Below, piece by piece: positions 1 to 6,742 of a stretch of 22,311 bases of DNA (position 1 is its first letter; each line of letters opens with the position of its first letter). Under the pieces are notes generated by a model. It was given only the letters and a program-made list of their open reading frames with translations, was not told the DNA's origin and did no database searches. The position numbers and the translations under genes are program-made. Location: NCBI GenBank assembly GCA_000431775.1, contig FR888217.1:138948-161258 (forward strand), read 5' to 3'. The DNA comes from Clostridium sp. CAG:413. GTDB taxonomy: Bacteria; Bacillota; Clostridia; Oscillospirales; Acutalibacteraceae.

Positions 1-420
1 CTGACCGCCGAGCTCGTCCGAGAAGCTCCAGAGGCGCTGCATGGTGGCAAAGTCATAGGCTTCGACCGTGCCGTCCTCAAGGGGGCAGAATATCTTGCCG
101 TCGGCGCAGAGGGCGGACACGCAGCCGTAGCCCGGGCGCTTCGTCATCTCGGCGCTCGCCATGGTCTCGCCGGTAGCCGTGTCGAGCTTCAGAAGCCGGC
201 GCTTGCTCATTATTATAAGTGAATCGCCGCTGACCGTCGGCACGCTCGGCGCGTTTTTATAATTCGTGCCTATTCGCTGCGACCAGAGAAGCTGTGTCTC
301 GTCGGCACTTCTCGGAGTCTCGGCAGTCACCGTTTGAGCCGAGGCAGTTACGAACGCCGACAGCGCAATTATAAGGCACAGGAGAACGCTTAATGATTTG
401 ATCGCTCTGCTTTTTAACAT
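1..420 (-). CDS. Secreted beta-propeller (PQQ-repeat-like) protein, 3' end outside window
   Basis: Partial gene: the ATG is at 420-418 and the reading frame stays open to the window edge, giving the first 140 residues. The N-terminus is a clear Sec signal (basic MLKSRAIK, then a hydrophobic stretch, with a likely cut after ASA near residue 28). The mature part has repeated strand patterns such as LLKLDTATGETMA and GKIFCPLEDGTVEAYDF, typical of PQQ-like / YncE-type beta-propeller blades. Its start lies 1 bp after the stop of the upstream riboswitch-controlled gene, with a GGAGGC ribosome site inside that gene's last codons, so the two are translationally coupled and share the cobalamin-controlled transcript. 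By family it should be an extracytoplasmic binding or scaffold protein. A role in corrinoid capture is inferred from the riboswitch alone. The C-terminal anchoring is not visible. Confidence 0.8.
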   Translation of the reverse strand, partial: MLKSRAIKSLSVLLCLIIALSAFVTASAQTVTAETPRSADETQLLWSQRIGTNYKNAPSVPTVSGDSLIIMSKRRLLKLDTATGETMASAEMTKRPGYGCVSALCADGKIFCPLEDGTVEAYDFATMQRLWSFSDELGGQ

Positions 421-421
421 T

Positions 422-1891
422 TTAGCCTCCTATCACCGACTGGAGGAAGCGAAGCACGCAGCTCAGCCATGTGACTGTAAGAGTAAGGTTAATATTCTCA
501 GCCTTATCGGGTGCGTTGCCGCAGATATCGTGGCGGACAAAATCAATGTCGAGCACCATTTTGCCCTCATCGGCATTCACCTTGAGGCTGATCTTGAAAT
601 TCTTAACGATATAGAAGCTCTTGCCCTCAGGAGCCTTGGTCTCGAGCGCCGCAACAGCCGCGTTAATAGCTTCGGCATATGCGTCGACGGTATCCTGATC
701 AAGGACGGTGAGATTTCTGTCAACATTTGCAAGCGCTTCGTTAAGGGCGGCAACGCTCTCGTCAGTGTAAACACTGAGATCGGCGGGGACTGCCGCAATT
801 GCTGCGTCGACCTTGGAGTAATCGGCTTTCTTAACCTCAAGGGCCGCAACTGCCGCGTTGACAGCGTCGGCATATGCGTCGACCTTCGCCTGATCCTGCC
901 TGCCGAGATCCCTGTCAACTTCTTTGAGCACTGCGTTCAGAGCGGCAACGCTCTCGTCGGTGTAAACGCTGAGATCGGCGGGGACAGCCGCAACGGCTGC
1001 GTCGACCTTGGAGTAATCGGCGGGCAGATCCTTAACGGTAACGGTGCAGATGTTACCGATAACGGGAGTCTCCTCCTCTTCCTCCTCGTCAATGTAGCTG
1101 CCGCTCGCATAGAAATAGTAAACGCCCGGCTCATTGACGGTGTAGGAAGCCATACCTCTCCAATTGAGAGTGCCTACCTTCTTGTCAACGGGCTTGCCGT
1201 CGACATACTGGATCATGTTGAGATCGAGGCAGCTCATCGGGAGGGTGTTCTGCTCGATGGTCGCCTTATCCGCAAAGCCGTACCACATGATGCTGTAGCC
1301 GGTGACGGTGAAATTGATCTTTTCACCGACGGTCACGGTCTTTTCGGAGGAGTCAAACTGTGTATAATAATCGCCCCAATAGCTGTCCTTATAAGTGAAA
1401 AGAGCAACCTTGTCACCGTTCACAATGCGCGCCGTATCGGCCGCATAACCGGTGTAGGAGTGATATTTTTCGTTGTAAATACCGTCGTTCGGCATAACGT
1501 CATTGACAGTGAAGCCGCTGCTCGTGGCCGACTTGCCGAACATCTTGGTTATCATCGAGCCTGAGTTATTAAGGTAATCCTTGCAGGTCTCGGCGGTGAA
1601 TTTGCCACCGTAATATGCCTTGTGAAGGGCAACGACGGCGTCGAATACGGTTATGTAGTCAACATCCTTGCCGTTATGGTCCTTTTCGGCGACGGTGTAG
1701 CCGTATTCCTCGGCAATTCCGTCTTTGACCTCAACGGTCTCTTTGGGGATAACGAATCCCCCGTCGTAAAAGCTGATTCCTACGCTGATGCTGCCATCGC
1801 CCGCAGCAAAAGCCGTAGAAATGCAGCCCAGAAGCACTGCCGCAGCGAGGATCACTGAAATGATCGCCGCCGAGCTTTTTCTTACTGACAT
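422..1891 (-). CDS. Secreted riboswitch-controlled protein: DUF4430-like domain plus two FIVAR repeats
   Basis: 489 residues. The start at 1891 is chosen because AGGAAG precedes it and a signal peptide follows at once; an in-frame start at 2041 would run through the riboswitch. The signal (residues 1-29) ends AFA-A. A Cys at residue 22 (VLLGC) could alternatively make it a lipoprotein. Residues 32-165 resemble DUF4430 / transcobalamin-C-like modules (TVFDAV, then ARIVNGDKVALFTY, WGDYY). Residues 165-285 look Ig-like (YTVNEPGVYYFYASG), followed by an acidic EEEEEE linker. Residues 291-355 and 356-420 are two 65-residue FIVAR repeats (ADYSKVDAA...AAVAALE). A short beta-rich tail has no LPXTG signal. 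It heads a transcript with the beta-propeller gene. The surface location is well supported; the DUF4430 assignment is by eye and only moderate, and cobalamin binding is inferred from the riboswitch. Confidence 0.75.
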   Translation of the reverse strand: MSVRKSSAAIISVILAAAVLLGCISTAFAAGDGSISVGISFYDGGFVIPKETVEVKDGIAEEYGYTVAEKDHNGKDVDYITVFDAVVALHKAYYGGKFTAETCKDYLNNSGSMITKMFGKSATSSGFTVNDVMPNDGIYNEKYHSYTGYAADTARIVNGDKVALFTYKDSYWGDYYTQFDSSEKTVTVGEKINFTVTGYSIMWYGFADKATIEQNTLPMSCLDLNMIQYVDGKPVDKKVGTLNWRGMASYTVNEPGVYYFYASGSYIDEEEEEETPVIGNICTVTVKDLPADYSKVDAAVAAVPADLSVYTDESVAALNAVLKEVDRDLGRQDQAKVDAYADAVNAAVAALEVKKADYSKVDAAIAAVPADLSVYTDESVAALNEALANVDRNLTVLDQDTVDAYAEAINAAVAALETKAPEGKSFYIVKNFKISLKVNADEGKMVLDIDFVRHDICGNAPDKAENINLTLTVTWLSCVLRFLQSVIGG

Positions 1892-2120
1892 TTCTTTTCT
1901 TCCTTTCAAAATTAAGATGCGCCCTCCGCAGATAACGGAAGGCGCACGGCACGGCGAAGCAGCCCCTCGGCGGAGCTGCACCGTGACACCCTCCGACTGC
2001 CCAAAGGTGCTCACAATTATATTAAGGCGCAAGGCAGGCATTCCGACTGTGACGGCAATGGCTGTTGCGACGGATTTTCACCGCTCTTTCCCTGCTACAG
2101 GCGCCCAATATACAAATGTC
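1892..2120 (-). ncRNA. Cobalamin riboswitch leader (class-II-like aptamer, about 2108-2025)
   Basis: On the minus strand the leader carries a P1 stem (GGCGC near 2107 paired with GCGCC ending near 2025). Inside it are the conserved cobalamin core GGGAAAGAGCGGTGAAAATCC, here split as GGGAAAG and GGTGAAAATCC, and the J6/3 segment CGGAATGCC. The AGCAGG/CCTGCC pairing that closes the core, the GAATGCC junction and the compact size match the Cbl-II (env8 / AdoCbl-variant) architecture better than the long class-I form. About 130 nt of structured leader follow: a hairpin around CACGG/CCGTG, then a 10-bp hairpin (1945-1919) just before the AGGAAG ribosome site. The expression platform could be a terminator-like hairpin with a weak U tract, or ribosome-site sequestration. 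Controls the two secreted proteins downstream. Confidence 0.85.
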
Positions 2121-2126
2121 GTGAAA

Positions 2127-2155
2127 ATTCTATCACAAGAGGCGAATTTTGTCAA
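2127..2155 (-). promoter_or_regulatory. Sigma-A promoter for the riboswitch operon
   Basis: TTGACA (2155-2150), a 17-bp spacer, then TAGAAT (2132-2127). The expected start near 2120 lies just ahead of the aptamer P1 stem. The -35 box starts immediately after the stop codon of the preceding same-strand gene, so the riboswitch unit has its own promoter with almost no spare intergenic DNA. Confidence 0.85.
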
Positions 2156-2158
2156 CGA

Positions 2159-2593
2159 TTACAGGAACGGCCGCATATCTTTGCCGAGTCTCTCCTCCAG
2201 CTCGCCGATGCTGCGCGCCATGCCCTTGGCCTCCTCGCTCGCCGTGGGGTATTTATTGATATATTTGTGAATTGATTTGATGCCCATGTCGCAGCCGTCG
2301 GTCATCAGGCTCGCCGCCTGCGCCGCCGTGGGATTAAAGGACATCTCAGCGTTTATCTTGAGCCACGACATGCTCTTTGTCATCGGGTTCGGCTCCTTGG
2401 ACTCCGAATCGGTCGCCGCAAGCATACCGTCCACCGTGTCGGCGAGCTTTCGGTGCTCCGTGCGGCTGTTTTTGAGTATCTCACCGAGCTTTGCGTCCTT
2501 CACATAAGGCGACAGCTCCTCGATGGAGGCTATCGCCGTTTTAAGCCCTGCGCTGCATTCACGCAGCAGCTTATATGAATCATCGTTTTGCAT
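2159..2593 (-). CDS. Small helical protein of unknown function (144 aa)
   Basis: An all-helical cytoplasmic protein with no signal peptide or membrane segment. Long amphipathic helices (residues 3-28, 33-62, 85-105, 118-138) and a conserved-looking TEHRKLADTV stretch suggest a four-helix bundle of the ferritin-like or DUF2383/DUF892 type. No di-iron EXXH pair can be placed with confidence, so I do not assign a function. A good CGGAGG ribosome site lies 9 nt before the ATG. It is divergent from the amidohydrolase gene and lies upstream of the riboswitch unit on the same strand, but that unit has a separate promoter. Spore- or stress-related helical bundles are one alternative, not supported further here. 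Confidence 0.7.
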   Translation of the reverse strand: MQNDDSYKLLRECSAGLKTAIASIEELSPYVKDAKLGEILKNSRTEHRKLADTVDGMLAATDSESKEPNPMTKSMSWLKINAEMSFNPTAAQAASLMTDGCDMGIKSIHKYINKYPTASEEAKGMARSIGELEERLGKDMRPFL

Positions 2594-2648
2594 TTTGCTT
2601 ACCTCCGTTTGCTTTTATTTTATTTATTCCCCGACGGAGACGTTTTTA

Positions 2649-2677
2649 TTGACAAAACCGAGGTTTTAATTTATTAT
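2649..2677 (+). promoter_or_regulatory. Sigma-A promoter for the amidohydrolase gene
   Basis: TTGACA (2649-2654), 17-bp spacer, TATTAT (2672-2677). The predicted start is near 2684, leaving a leader of about 20 nt that contains the GGGAGGG ribosome site at 2692-2698. Confidence 0.75.
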
Positions 2678-2704
2678 CATATTATAATGTCGGGAGGGAT
2701 AGCC

Positions 2705-3499
2705 ATGATATTTGCAAATCACGCCCATGTTTTTCCAAAAGAGCTTCGTCCTGAAGGCTCGGTCGACTCGCTCATGCGCCTGATGGACGACTGCGGCATC
2801 GACAAGGCCGTGGCGTTCGCGCCGTTTGCCGACCGTTTTCACGAGGGCGGCTTCAGCGGCAGCCCCAATGACTGGCTCGCTTCGCAAATAAAAGACAACG
2901 ACCGCCTTGTGGGCTTCGGCACGGTGGATTTCACCGCCGACCTCGGCGACGAGGTGGAGCGCATAGCTTCGCTCGGCTTCAAGGGCATCAAGCTGCATCC
3001 GCCGTATCAGGATTTCGTCATCGACGGCGAGGAAGCCATCAAGGTCTATGAAAAAGCGCAGGAGCTTGGGCTTTTTATATCATTCCACTCCGGTATGCAT
3101 TGGAACAGGCTCAAAAAGAGCAATGTGCTGCTCTTTGACGAGGTCGCGTGGAGCTTCCCCGACCTTAAATTCAGCCTTGAGCATATAGGCGGCTATCACT
3201 TCTTTAAGGACGCTCTCGCCGTGATGTGCAACAATTCCCGCAGGGGCAATAACATCTATGCGGGCTGGACCTCGATCCGTAACCGCGACGGCATGGGCAG
3301 CTGGTCGCTGACGGATGAGCAGCTCGAAACGGTCATTTTCCAGACCGGCGAGGAGCACAGCATATTCGGCCTCGACTTCCCCTACGCCAAGGCGGCGGAT
3401 ATCAAGTGGGATATCGAGCGAATCAAGCGCCTGAGCCTCAGCAGCGAATGCAAAGAAAACATCCTCGGCGCCACGCTGCAAAGAGTCTTATTCGGATAA
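2705..3499 (+). CDS. Amidohydrolase-2 family metal-dependent hydrolase or decarboxylase
   Basis: 264 residues, cytoplasmic. The start at 2705 is set by GGGAGGG six nt upstream; an earlier in-frame ATG would extend into the promoter. The fold is the TIM-barrel amidohydrolase_2 (PF04909) type. The metal ligands can be read in order: the HxH pair at residues 6 and 8 (NHAHVF), H98 in KLHPP, H128 in SFHSG, H160/H165 in the HIGGYH segment, and D224 in FGLDFPY. The set is complete, so the enzyme is probably active. Members cleave or decarboxylate cyclic or aromatic carboxylates (ACMSD, gamma-resorcylate decarboxylase and relatives), but the substrate cannot be inferred. It is monocistronic, with its own promoter and a strong terminator directly after the stop. 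Confidence 0.88.
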   Translation: MIFANHAHVFPKELRPEGSVDSLMRLMDDCGIDKAVAFAPFADRFHEGGFSGSPNDWLASQIKDNDRLVGFGTVDFTADLGDEVERIASLGFKGIKLHPPYQDFVIDGEEAIKVYEKAQELGLFISFHSGMHWNRLKKSNVLLFDEVAWSFPDLKFSLEHIGGYHFFKDALAVMCNNSRRGNNIYAGWTSIRNRDGMGSWSLTDEQLETVIFQTGEEHSIFGLDFPYAKAADIKWDIERIKRLSLSSECKENILGATLQRVLFG

Positions 3500-3504
3500 A
3501 AATT

Positions 3505-3537
3505 CGGAGGTATCGCGCGATACCTCCGTTTTTGTTT
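3505..3537 (+). terminator. Intrinsic terminator after the amidohydrolase gene
   Basis: A perfect palindrome, CGGAGGTAT ... ATACCTCCG (3505-3528), folds into a stem of at least nine pairs and is followed by TTTTTGTTTT. Confidence 0.93.
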
Positions 3538-3550
3538 TGCGTCCACAGGC

Positions 3551-3587
3551 AAAAAATATCCACAGCAGCGCAGGCTGCCGCGGATAT
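3551..3587 (-). terminator. Intrinsic terminator of the zinc-ribbon membrane protein gene
   Basis: Read on the minus strand, ATATCCGCGGCAGC pairs with GCTGCTGTGGATAT over 14 pairs (two G-U) around a CTGC loop and is followed by six U residues (3556-3551). It sits back to back with the amidohydrolase terminator, insulating two convergent genes. Confidence 0.9.
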
Positions 3588-3594
3588 GATCTGT

Positions 3595-4242
3595 TTACTC
3601 TTTATTTATCCTGCCGACATAGCTGAAGGCCTCAAGGACGGCTATCACAGAGATGAAGGCGCAGGAGATTATCAGCGACCAGCCGAGCTTGACATGGCCG
3701 TTTGCGAGGTTATCGAGCGTTGCTTCGAGGGCAACGAGCCACACGCACGCTTCGCCCGAGAGGAGCGAAAAGATATGCAGCCCCTTGACCTTGCTGCCGA
3801 TAACGGCCGCGTCCAGCGCCACAAAGGCGGCGCTCACAATAAACATGGGCAGCAGCAGCTTATAGAGCCAGATCATATGCCCCGTTTTGTTGAATATAAA
3901 GAATATGTAGCCGATTATCACGGTGAAGCATATGAGCGAGGTCACGAGCGGCGGGGTTACCCGCATAACGGGCAGCACGGCGCACACCCACACAACAAGC
4001 AGCGCACCGACAACATAGCCGCACCAATAATCGTATTTGTCAAATGAAAGGTCAATGGCGACGCAGAGAGTTGAAGGGAACACAAGCAGAGCCGTAAATA
4101 TCGCCGCATAGCTCTTGGCGCCCCTGCTCGGCGCATTTACCAGTCTCTTCTTTTTCCCGCTCGGCGGAGCGGAGTCGACGCCGCAGGACGGGCAAACAGA
4201 AGCGCCCTCGGGCAATTCCTTGCCGCAATTCGGACAAAACAT
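3595..4242 (-). CDS. Zinc-ribbon multi-pass membrane protein
   Basis: 215 residues. The N-terminus is a zinc ribbon (C3-P-N-C6 and C17-P-S-C20) followed by a basic linker (KKKR). About six hydrophobic membrane helices then run to the C-terminus (starting near residues 44, 73, 98, 130, 155 and 185). Zinc-ribbon plus membrane-domain proteins are abundant in Clostridia and mostly uncharacterised. By topology the ribbon should face the cytoplasm. The AAGGAGGC ribosome site supports the start. Probably monocistronic, with a promoter at 4317-4289 and the terminator at 3587-3551. No function is assigned. Confidence 0.85.
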   Translation of the reverse strand: MFCPNCGKELPEGASVCPSCGVDSAPPSGKKKRLVNAPSRGAKSYAAIFTALLVFPSTLCVAIDLSFDKYDYWCGYVVGALLVVWVCAVLPVMRVTPPLVTSLICFTVIIGYIFFIFNKTGHMIWLYKLLLPMFIVSAAFVALDAAVIGSKVKGLHIFSLLSGEACVWLVALEATLDNLANGHVKLGWSLIISCAFISVIAVLEAFSYVGRINKE

Positions 4243-4288
4243 TGATAAGCCTCCTTAGAGTAGCATACACGCATCAAAGAATGTAATA

Positions 4289-4317
4289 ATTATACAGTAC
4301 AAAAAATAAAAAAGCAA
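4289..4317 (-). promoter_or_regulatory. Promoter for the zinc-ribbon membrane protein gene
   Basis: TTGCTT (4317-4312), 17-bp spacer, TATAAT (4294-4289) on the minus strand, within an AT-rich divergent intergenic region. Confidence 0.6.
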
Positions 4318-4332
4318 TATAAAAATAGATGA

Positions 4333-4361
4333 TTGACAAACTTTTAATATTAATGTAACAT
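4333..4361 (+). promoter_or_regulatory. Promoter for the DUF1015 gene
   Basis: TTGACA (4333-4338), 17-bp spacer, TAACAT (4356-4361). The predicted start near 4368 gives a leader of about 25 nt ending in the GGAAGG ribosome site. Confidence 0.7.
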
Positions 4362-4393
4362 ATCCTTATAAAAATCACGGAAGGATGATAACA

Positions 4394-5638
4394 ATGGCAA
4401 TTTTTAAGCCTTTCAAAGCGATACGCCCCGTGCCGGAGTACGCCTCGGAGGTCGCAGCCCTGCCCTATGACGTTATGAGCAGCGCCGAAGCTGCCGAAAT
4501 GGTCAAGGGCAAGCCGCATTCGTTTCTGCACGTCGACAAGGCGGAGATCGACCTGCCCGCGGGCACCGACCTCTACTCCGAACAGGTCTACCTCAAGGCG
4601 AGAGAGACTCTCGACAAGCTCGTGAGCGACGGCGTATGCAAGCAGGATGAGCACCCCTGCTTTTACATCTACCGCCAGATAATGAACGGCAGGAGCCAAA
4701 CCGGCCTTGTCGGCTGCGTATCCATCGACGACTACATCAACAACATCATCAAGAAGCACGAGCTGACCCGCGCCGATAAGGAAGCGGACAGGATAAATCA
4801 CGTCGACTACTGCGACGCCAACACCGGCCCGATATTCCTGACCTATCGCCCGCAGAGCGATATCGCCGCCATAGTTGCGAATTGGAAAGATAATCACGCC
4901 CCCGTCTATGATTTCGTGACCGAGGACGGCATCACCAACACCGTTTGGGTCATCGACTGCCCCGAGACAAACTCCCGCATCGCTTCTCTCTTCGGCGGAG
5001 TCGACTATCTCTACATCGCCGACGGTCACCACAGAGCGGCTTCGGCGGTCAAGGTCGGCCTCAAGCGCCGCGAGCAGTTCCCCGACTACGACGGCAGCGA
5101 GGAATTCAATTTCTTCCTTGCGGTCCTCTTCTCCTGCGACGAGCTTGAGATAATGGACTACAACCGCGTGATGAAGGATCTGAACGGCAACACTCCCGAC
5201 GAATTCATCGCAAAGCTCGGCGAGGCATTCACCGTTGAGAAGGTCGGCAAGCAGGCATACAAGCCCGAGAAAGCGCACACCTTCGGAATGCTGCTCAGCA
5301 GCGAATGGTATAAGCTGACCGCAAAGGCGGGCACCTTTGACGAAAAAGACCCCGTTGCGGCGCTGGATGTCTCCATCCTCCAGAATAATCTCATCTCCCC
5401 CATTCTCGGCATTGACGACCCGAGGACGGATAAGCGTATCGACTTTGTCGGCGGCATCCGCGGCCTCGGCGAGCTGGAGCGCAGGGCGAGCACCGATATG
5501 TGCCTTGCTTTCTCAATGTACCCCACGACGCTGCGTGAGCTGATGGATATTGCGGACGCGGGCAAGCTGATGCCCCCGAAATCCACCTGGTTTGAGCCGA
5601 AGCTCCTGAGCGGACTTTTCATCCACAAGCTGAAATAA
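4394..5638 (+). CDS. DUF1015 family protein
   Basis: 414 residues. The start at 4394 is preferred because GGAAGG (4379-4384) is nine nt upstream; the ATG at 4385 abuts the ribosome site. The protein matches the DUF1015 pattern: the N-terminal IFKPFKAIRP segment, ALPYDVMS, and the hallmark ADGHHRAASA at residues 209-218. That motif recalls the DGHHR/GxRR loop of ParB-fold proteins, a fold that includes the archaeal ADP-dependent serine kinase SerK, so a small-molecule phosphotransfer role is conceivable, but this is inference. No membrane segments. It precedes ldhA on the same strand, but a strong terminator separates them. Family members often lie beside serA-type 2-hydroxyacid dehydrogenase genes. 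Confidence 0.9.
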   Translation: MAIFKPFKAIRPVPEYASEVAALPYDVMSSAEAAEMVKGKPHSFLHVDKAEIDLPAGTDLYSEQVYLKARETLDKLVSDGVCKQDEHPCFYIYRQIMNGRSQTGLVGCVSIDDYINNIIKKHELTRADKEADRINHVDYCDANTGPIFLTYRPQSDIAAIVANWKDNHAPVYDFVTEDGITNTVWVIDCPETNSRIASLFGGVDYLYIADGHHRAASAVKVGLKRREQFPDYDGSEEFNFFLAVLFSCDELEIMDYNRVMKDLNGNTPDEFIAKLGEAFTVEKVGKQAYKPEKAHTFGMLLSSEWYKLTAKAGTFDEKDPVAALDVSILQNNLISPILGIDDPRTDKRIDFVGGIRGLGELERRASTDMCLAFSMYPTTLRELMDIADAGKLMPPKSTWFEPKLLSGLFIHKLK

Positions 5639-5643
5639 AATTA

Positions 5644-5682
5644 AGCCTTTCGGGAATAATGTTTCCGAAAGGCTATTTTTTT
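5644..5682 (+). terminator. Intrinsic terminator between the DUF1015 gene and ldhA
   Basis: AGCCTTTCGG (5644-5653) pairs with CCGAAAGGCT (5665-5674) around an 11-nt loop, followed by ATTTTTTT. It ends about 14 nt before the ldhA start, so the U tract runs almost into the ldhA ribosome site (GGGGG at 5684-5688). Confidence 0.9.
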
Positions 5683-5696
5683 CGGGGGATGAAGAT

Positions 5697-6701
5697 TTGA
5701 ACAAGGTTGCTTTTTTTGACACCAAGCCGTATGACAAGATCTATTTTGACGCTCTCAAGGAGCAATACGGGATAGAGATAGAGTATTTTGAATCCCGACT
5801 GAGCCGCCGCACCGCCGTCATGGCAAAAGGCTCCCGCGCCGTCGTGGCGTTCGTCAACGATATTATCGACCGCGCGGCGATAGAAACGCTCAGGGACAGC
5901 GGCATCGAGCTGATAGCTCTGCGCTGCGCCGGCTACAACAACGTCGACCTCAAGGCGGCGGACGGAGTTATGCCCGTGGTGCGTGTGCCCGCATACTCGC
6001 CACACGCCATAGCCGAGCACGCCATGGCGCTGCTGCTGACTCTTGTCCGCAAAACTCACAAGGCTTATATCAGGACGCGGGACTTCAACTTCAGCCTGAA
6101 CGGCTTCGTCGGCTTCGACCTCCACGGCAAGACGGTAGGGGTCATCGGCACGGGCAAAATAGGCATGACCTTCGTTGACATTTGCCGCGGCATGGGCATG
6201 AACGTCATAGCCTACGACCCCTACCCCGCTCAAGGCTTCCTCGAATATGTGCCGCTCGACGAGCTGTTTCGCCGCAGCGACGTTATCTCGCTGCACTGCC
6301 CTTTGACGGCGGACACCTATCATGTGATAAACTCCCGCTCGCTCGCCGTGATGAAAGACAGGGTGTTTATCCTCAACACCTCGAGGGGCGCGCTCATCGA
6401 CAGCGAGGCGCTTATCGAGGCGATAAAGAGCGGCAAGGTCGGCGGCGCGGGGCTGGACGTCTATGAAGAAGAAAGCGAATTTTTCTATGAGGATCTCTCG
6501 GAATTCGTGCTTCAGGACGACGTGCTCGCCCGCCTGATAGCAATGCCGAATGTGCTCGTCACCTCGCATCAGGCGTTTCTGACAAAGGAGGCGTTGCGGC
6601 GTATAGCGGAGATAACCCTCGGCAACCTCAAAAGCTATTTTGACGGCGAAGAACTTGAGAACGCGATAATCACAAAGCGAAAAGTATTCACAACGGACTG
6701 A
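5697..6701 (+). CDS. ldhA: Fermentative D-lactate dehydrogenase (LdhA type)
   Basis: 334 residues, NAD-dependent, reduces pyruvate to D-lactate in the cytoplasm to re-oxidise NADH. The likeness to LdhA runs end to end: STK/DTKPYDK start, IALRCAGYNNVDL, VRVPAYSPHAIAEHA, the nucleotide loop GVIGTGKIG (148-156) with acidic D174 selecting NAD over NADP, catalytic R230 in LNTSRGALID, catalytic Glu in VYEEES (near 259), the LdhA-typical FFYEDLS, and H291 in TSHQAFLT. The start is TTG at 5697, supported by GGGGG at 5684-5688; no ATG fits. No separate promoter is evident, so it may depend on read-through of the preceding terminator. Other 2-oxo acids are possible substrates. Confidence 0.9.
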   Translation: MNKVAFFDTKPYDKIYFDALKEQYGIEIEYFESRLSRRTAVMAKGSRAVVAFVNDIIDRAAIETLRDSGIELIALRCAGYNNVDLKAADGVMPVVRVPAYSPHAIAEHAMALLLTLVRKTHKAYIRTRDFNFSLNGFVGFDLHGKTVGVIGTGKIGMTFVDICRGMGMNVIAYDPYPAQGFLEYVPLDELFRRSDVISLHCPLTADTYHVINSRSLAVMKDRVFILNTSRGALIDSEALIEAIKSGKVGGAGLDVYEEESEFFYEDLSEFVLQDDVLARLIAMPNVLVTSHQAFLTKEALRRIAEITLGNLKSYFDGEELENAIITKRKVFTTD

Positions 6702-6705
6702 AAAA

Positions 6706-6742
6706 GCGGTGTGCCCGCATTGAGCACACCGCCGATTTTTTT
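6706..6742. terminator. Bidirectional terminator shared by ldhA and the symporter gene
   Basis: GCGGTGTGC (6706-6714) pairs with GCACACCGC (6724-6732). A T tract follows on the plus strand (6736-6742), and AAAAA at 6701-6705 gives a U tract on the minus strand, so both convergent genes can use it. Confidence 0.9.

Noticed and set aside
398..1564. 388-codon plus-strand open frame
   Set aside because: It is opposite the riboswitch-controlled secreted protein gene, whose signal peptide, FIVAR repeats and ribosome site are convincing; the repeated coding on the other strand keeps this frame open.
4274..5278. 334-codon minus-strand open frame
   Set aside because: Shadow of the DUF1015 gene; it has no ribosome site and ends in an implausible AT-rich N-terminus.
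5673..6569. 298-codon minus-strand open frame
   Set aside because: Shadow of ldhA, whose catalytic residues are all in place on the plus strand.
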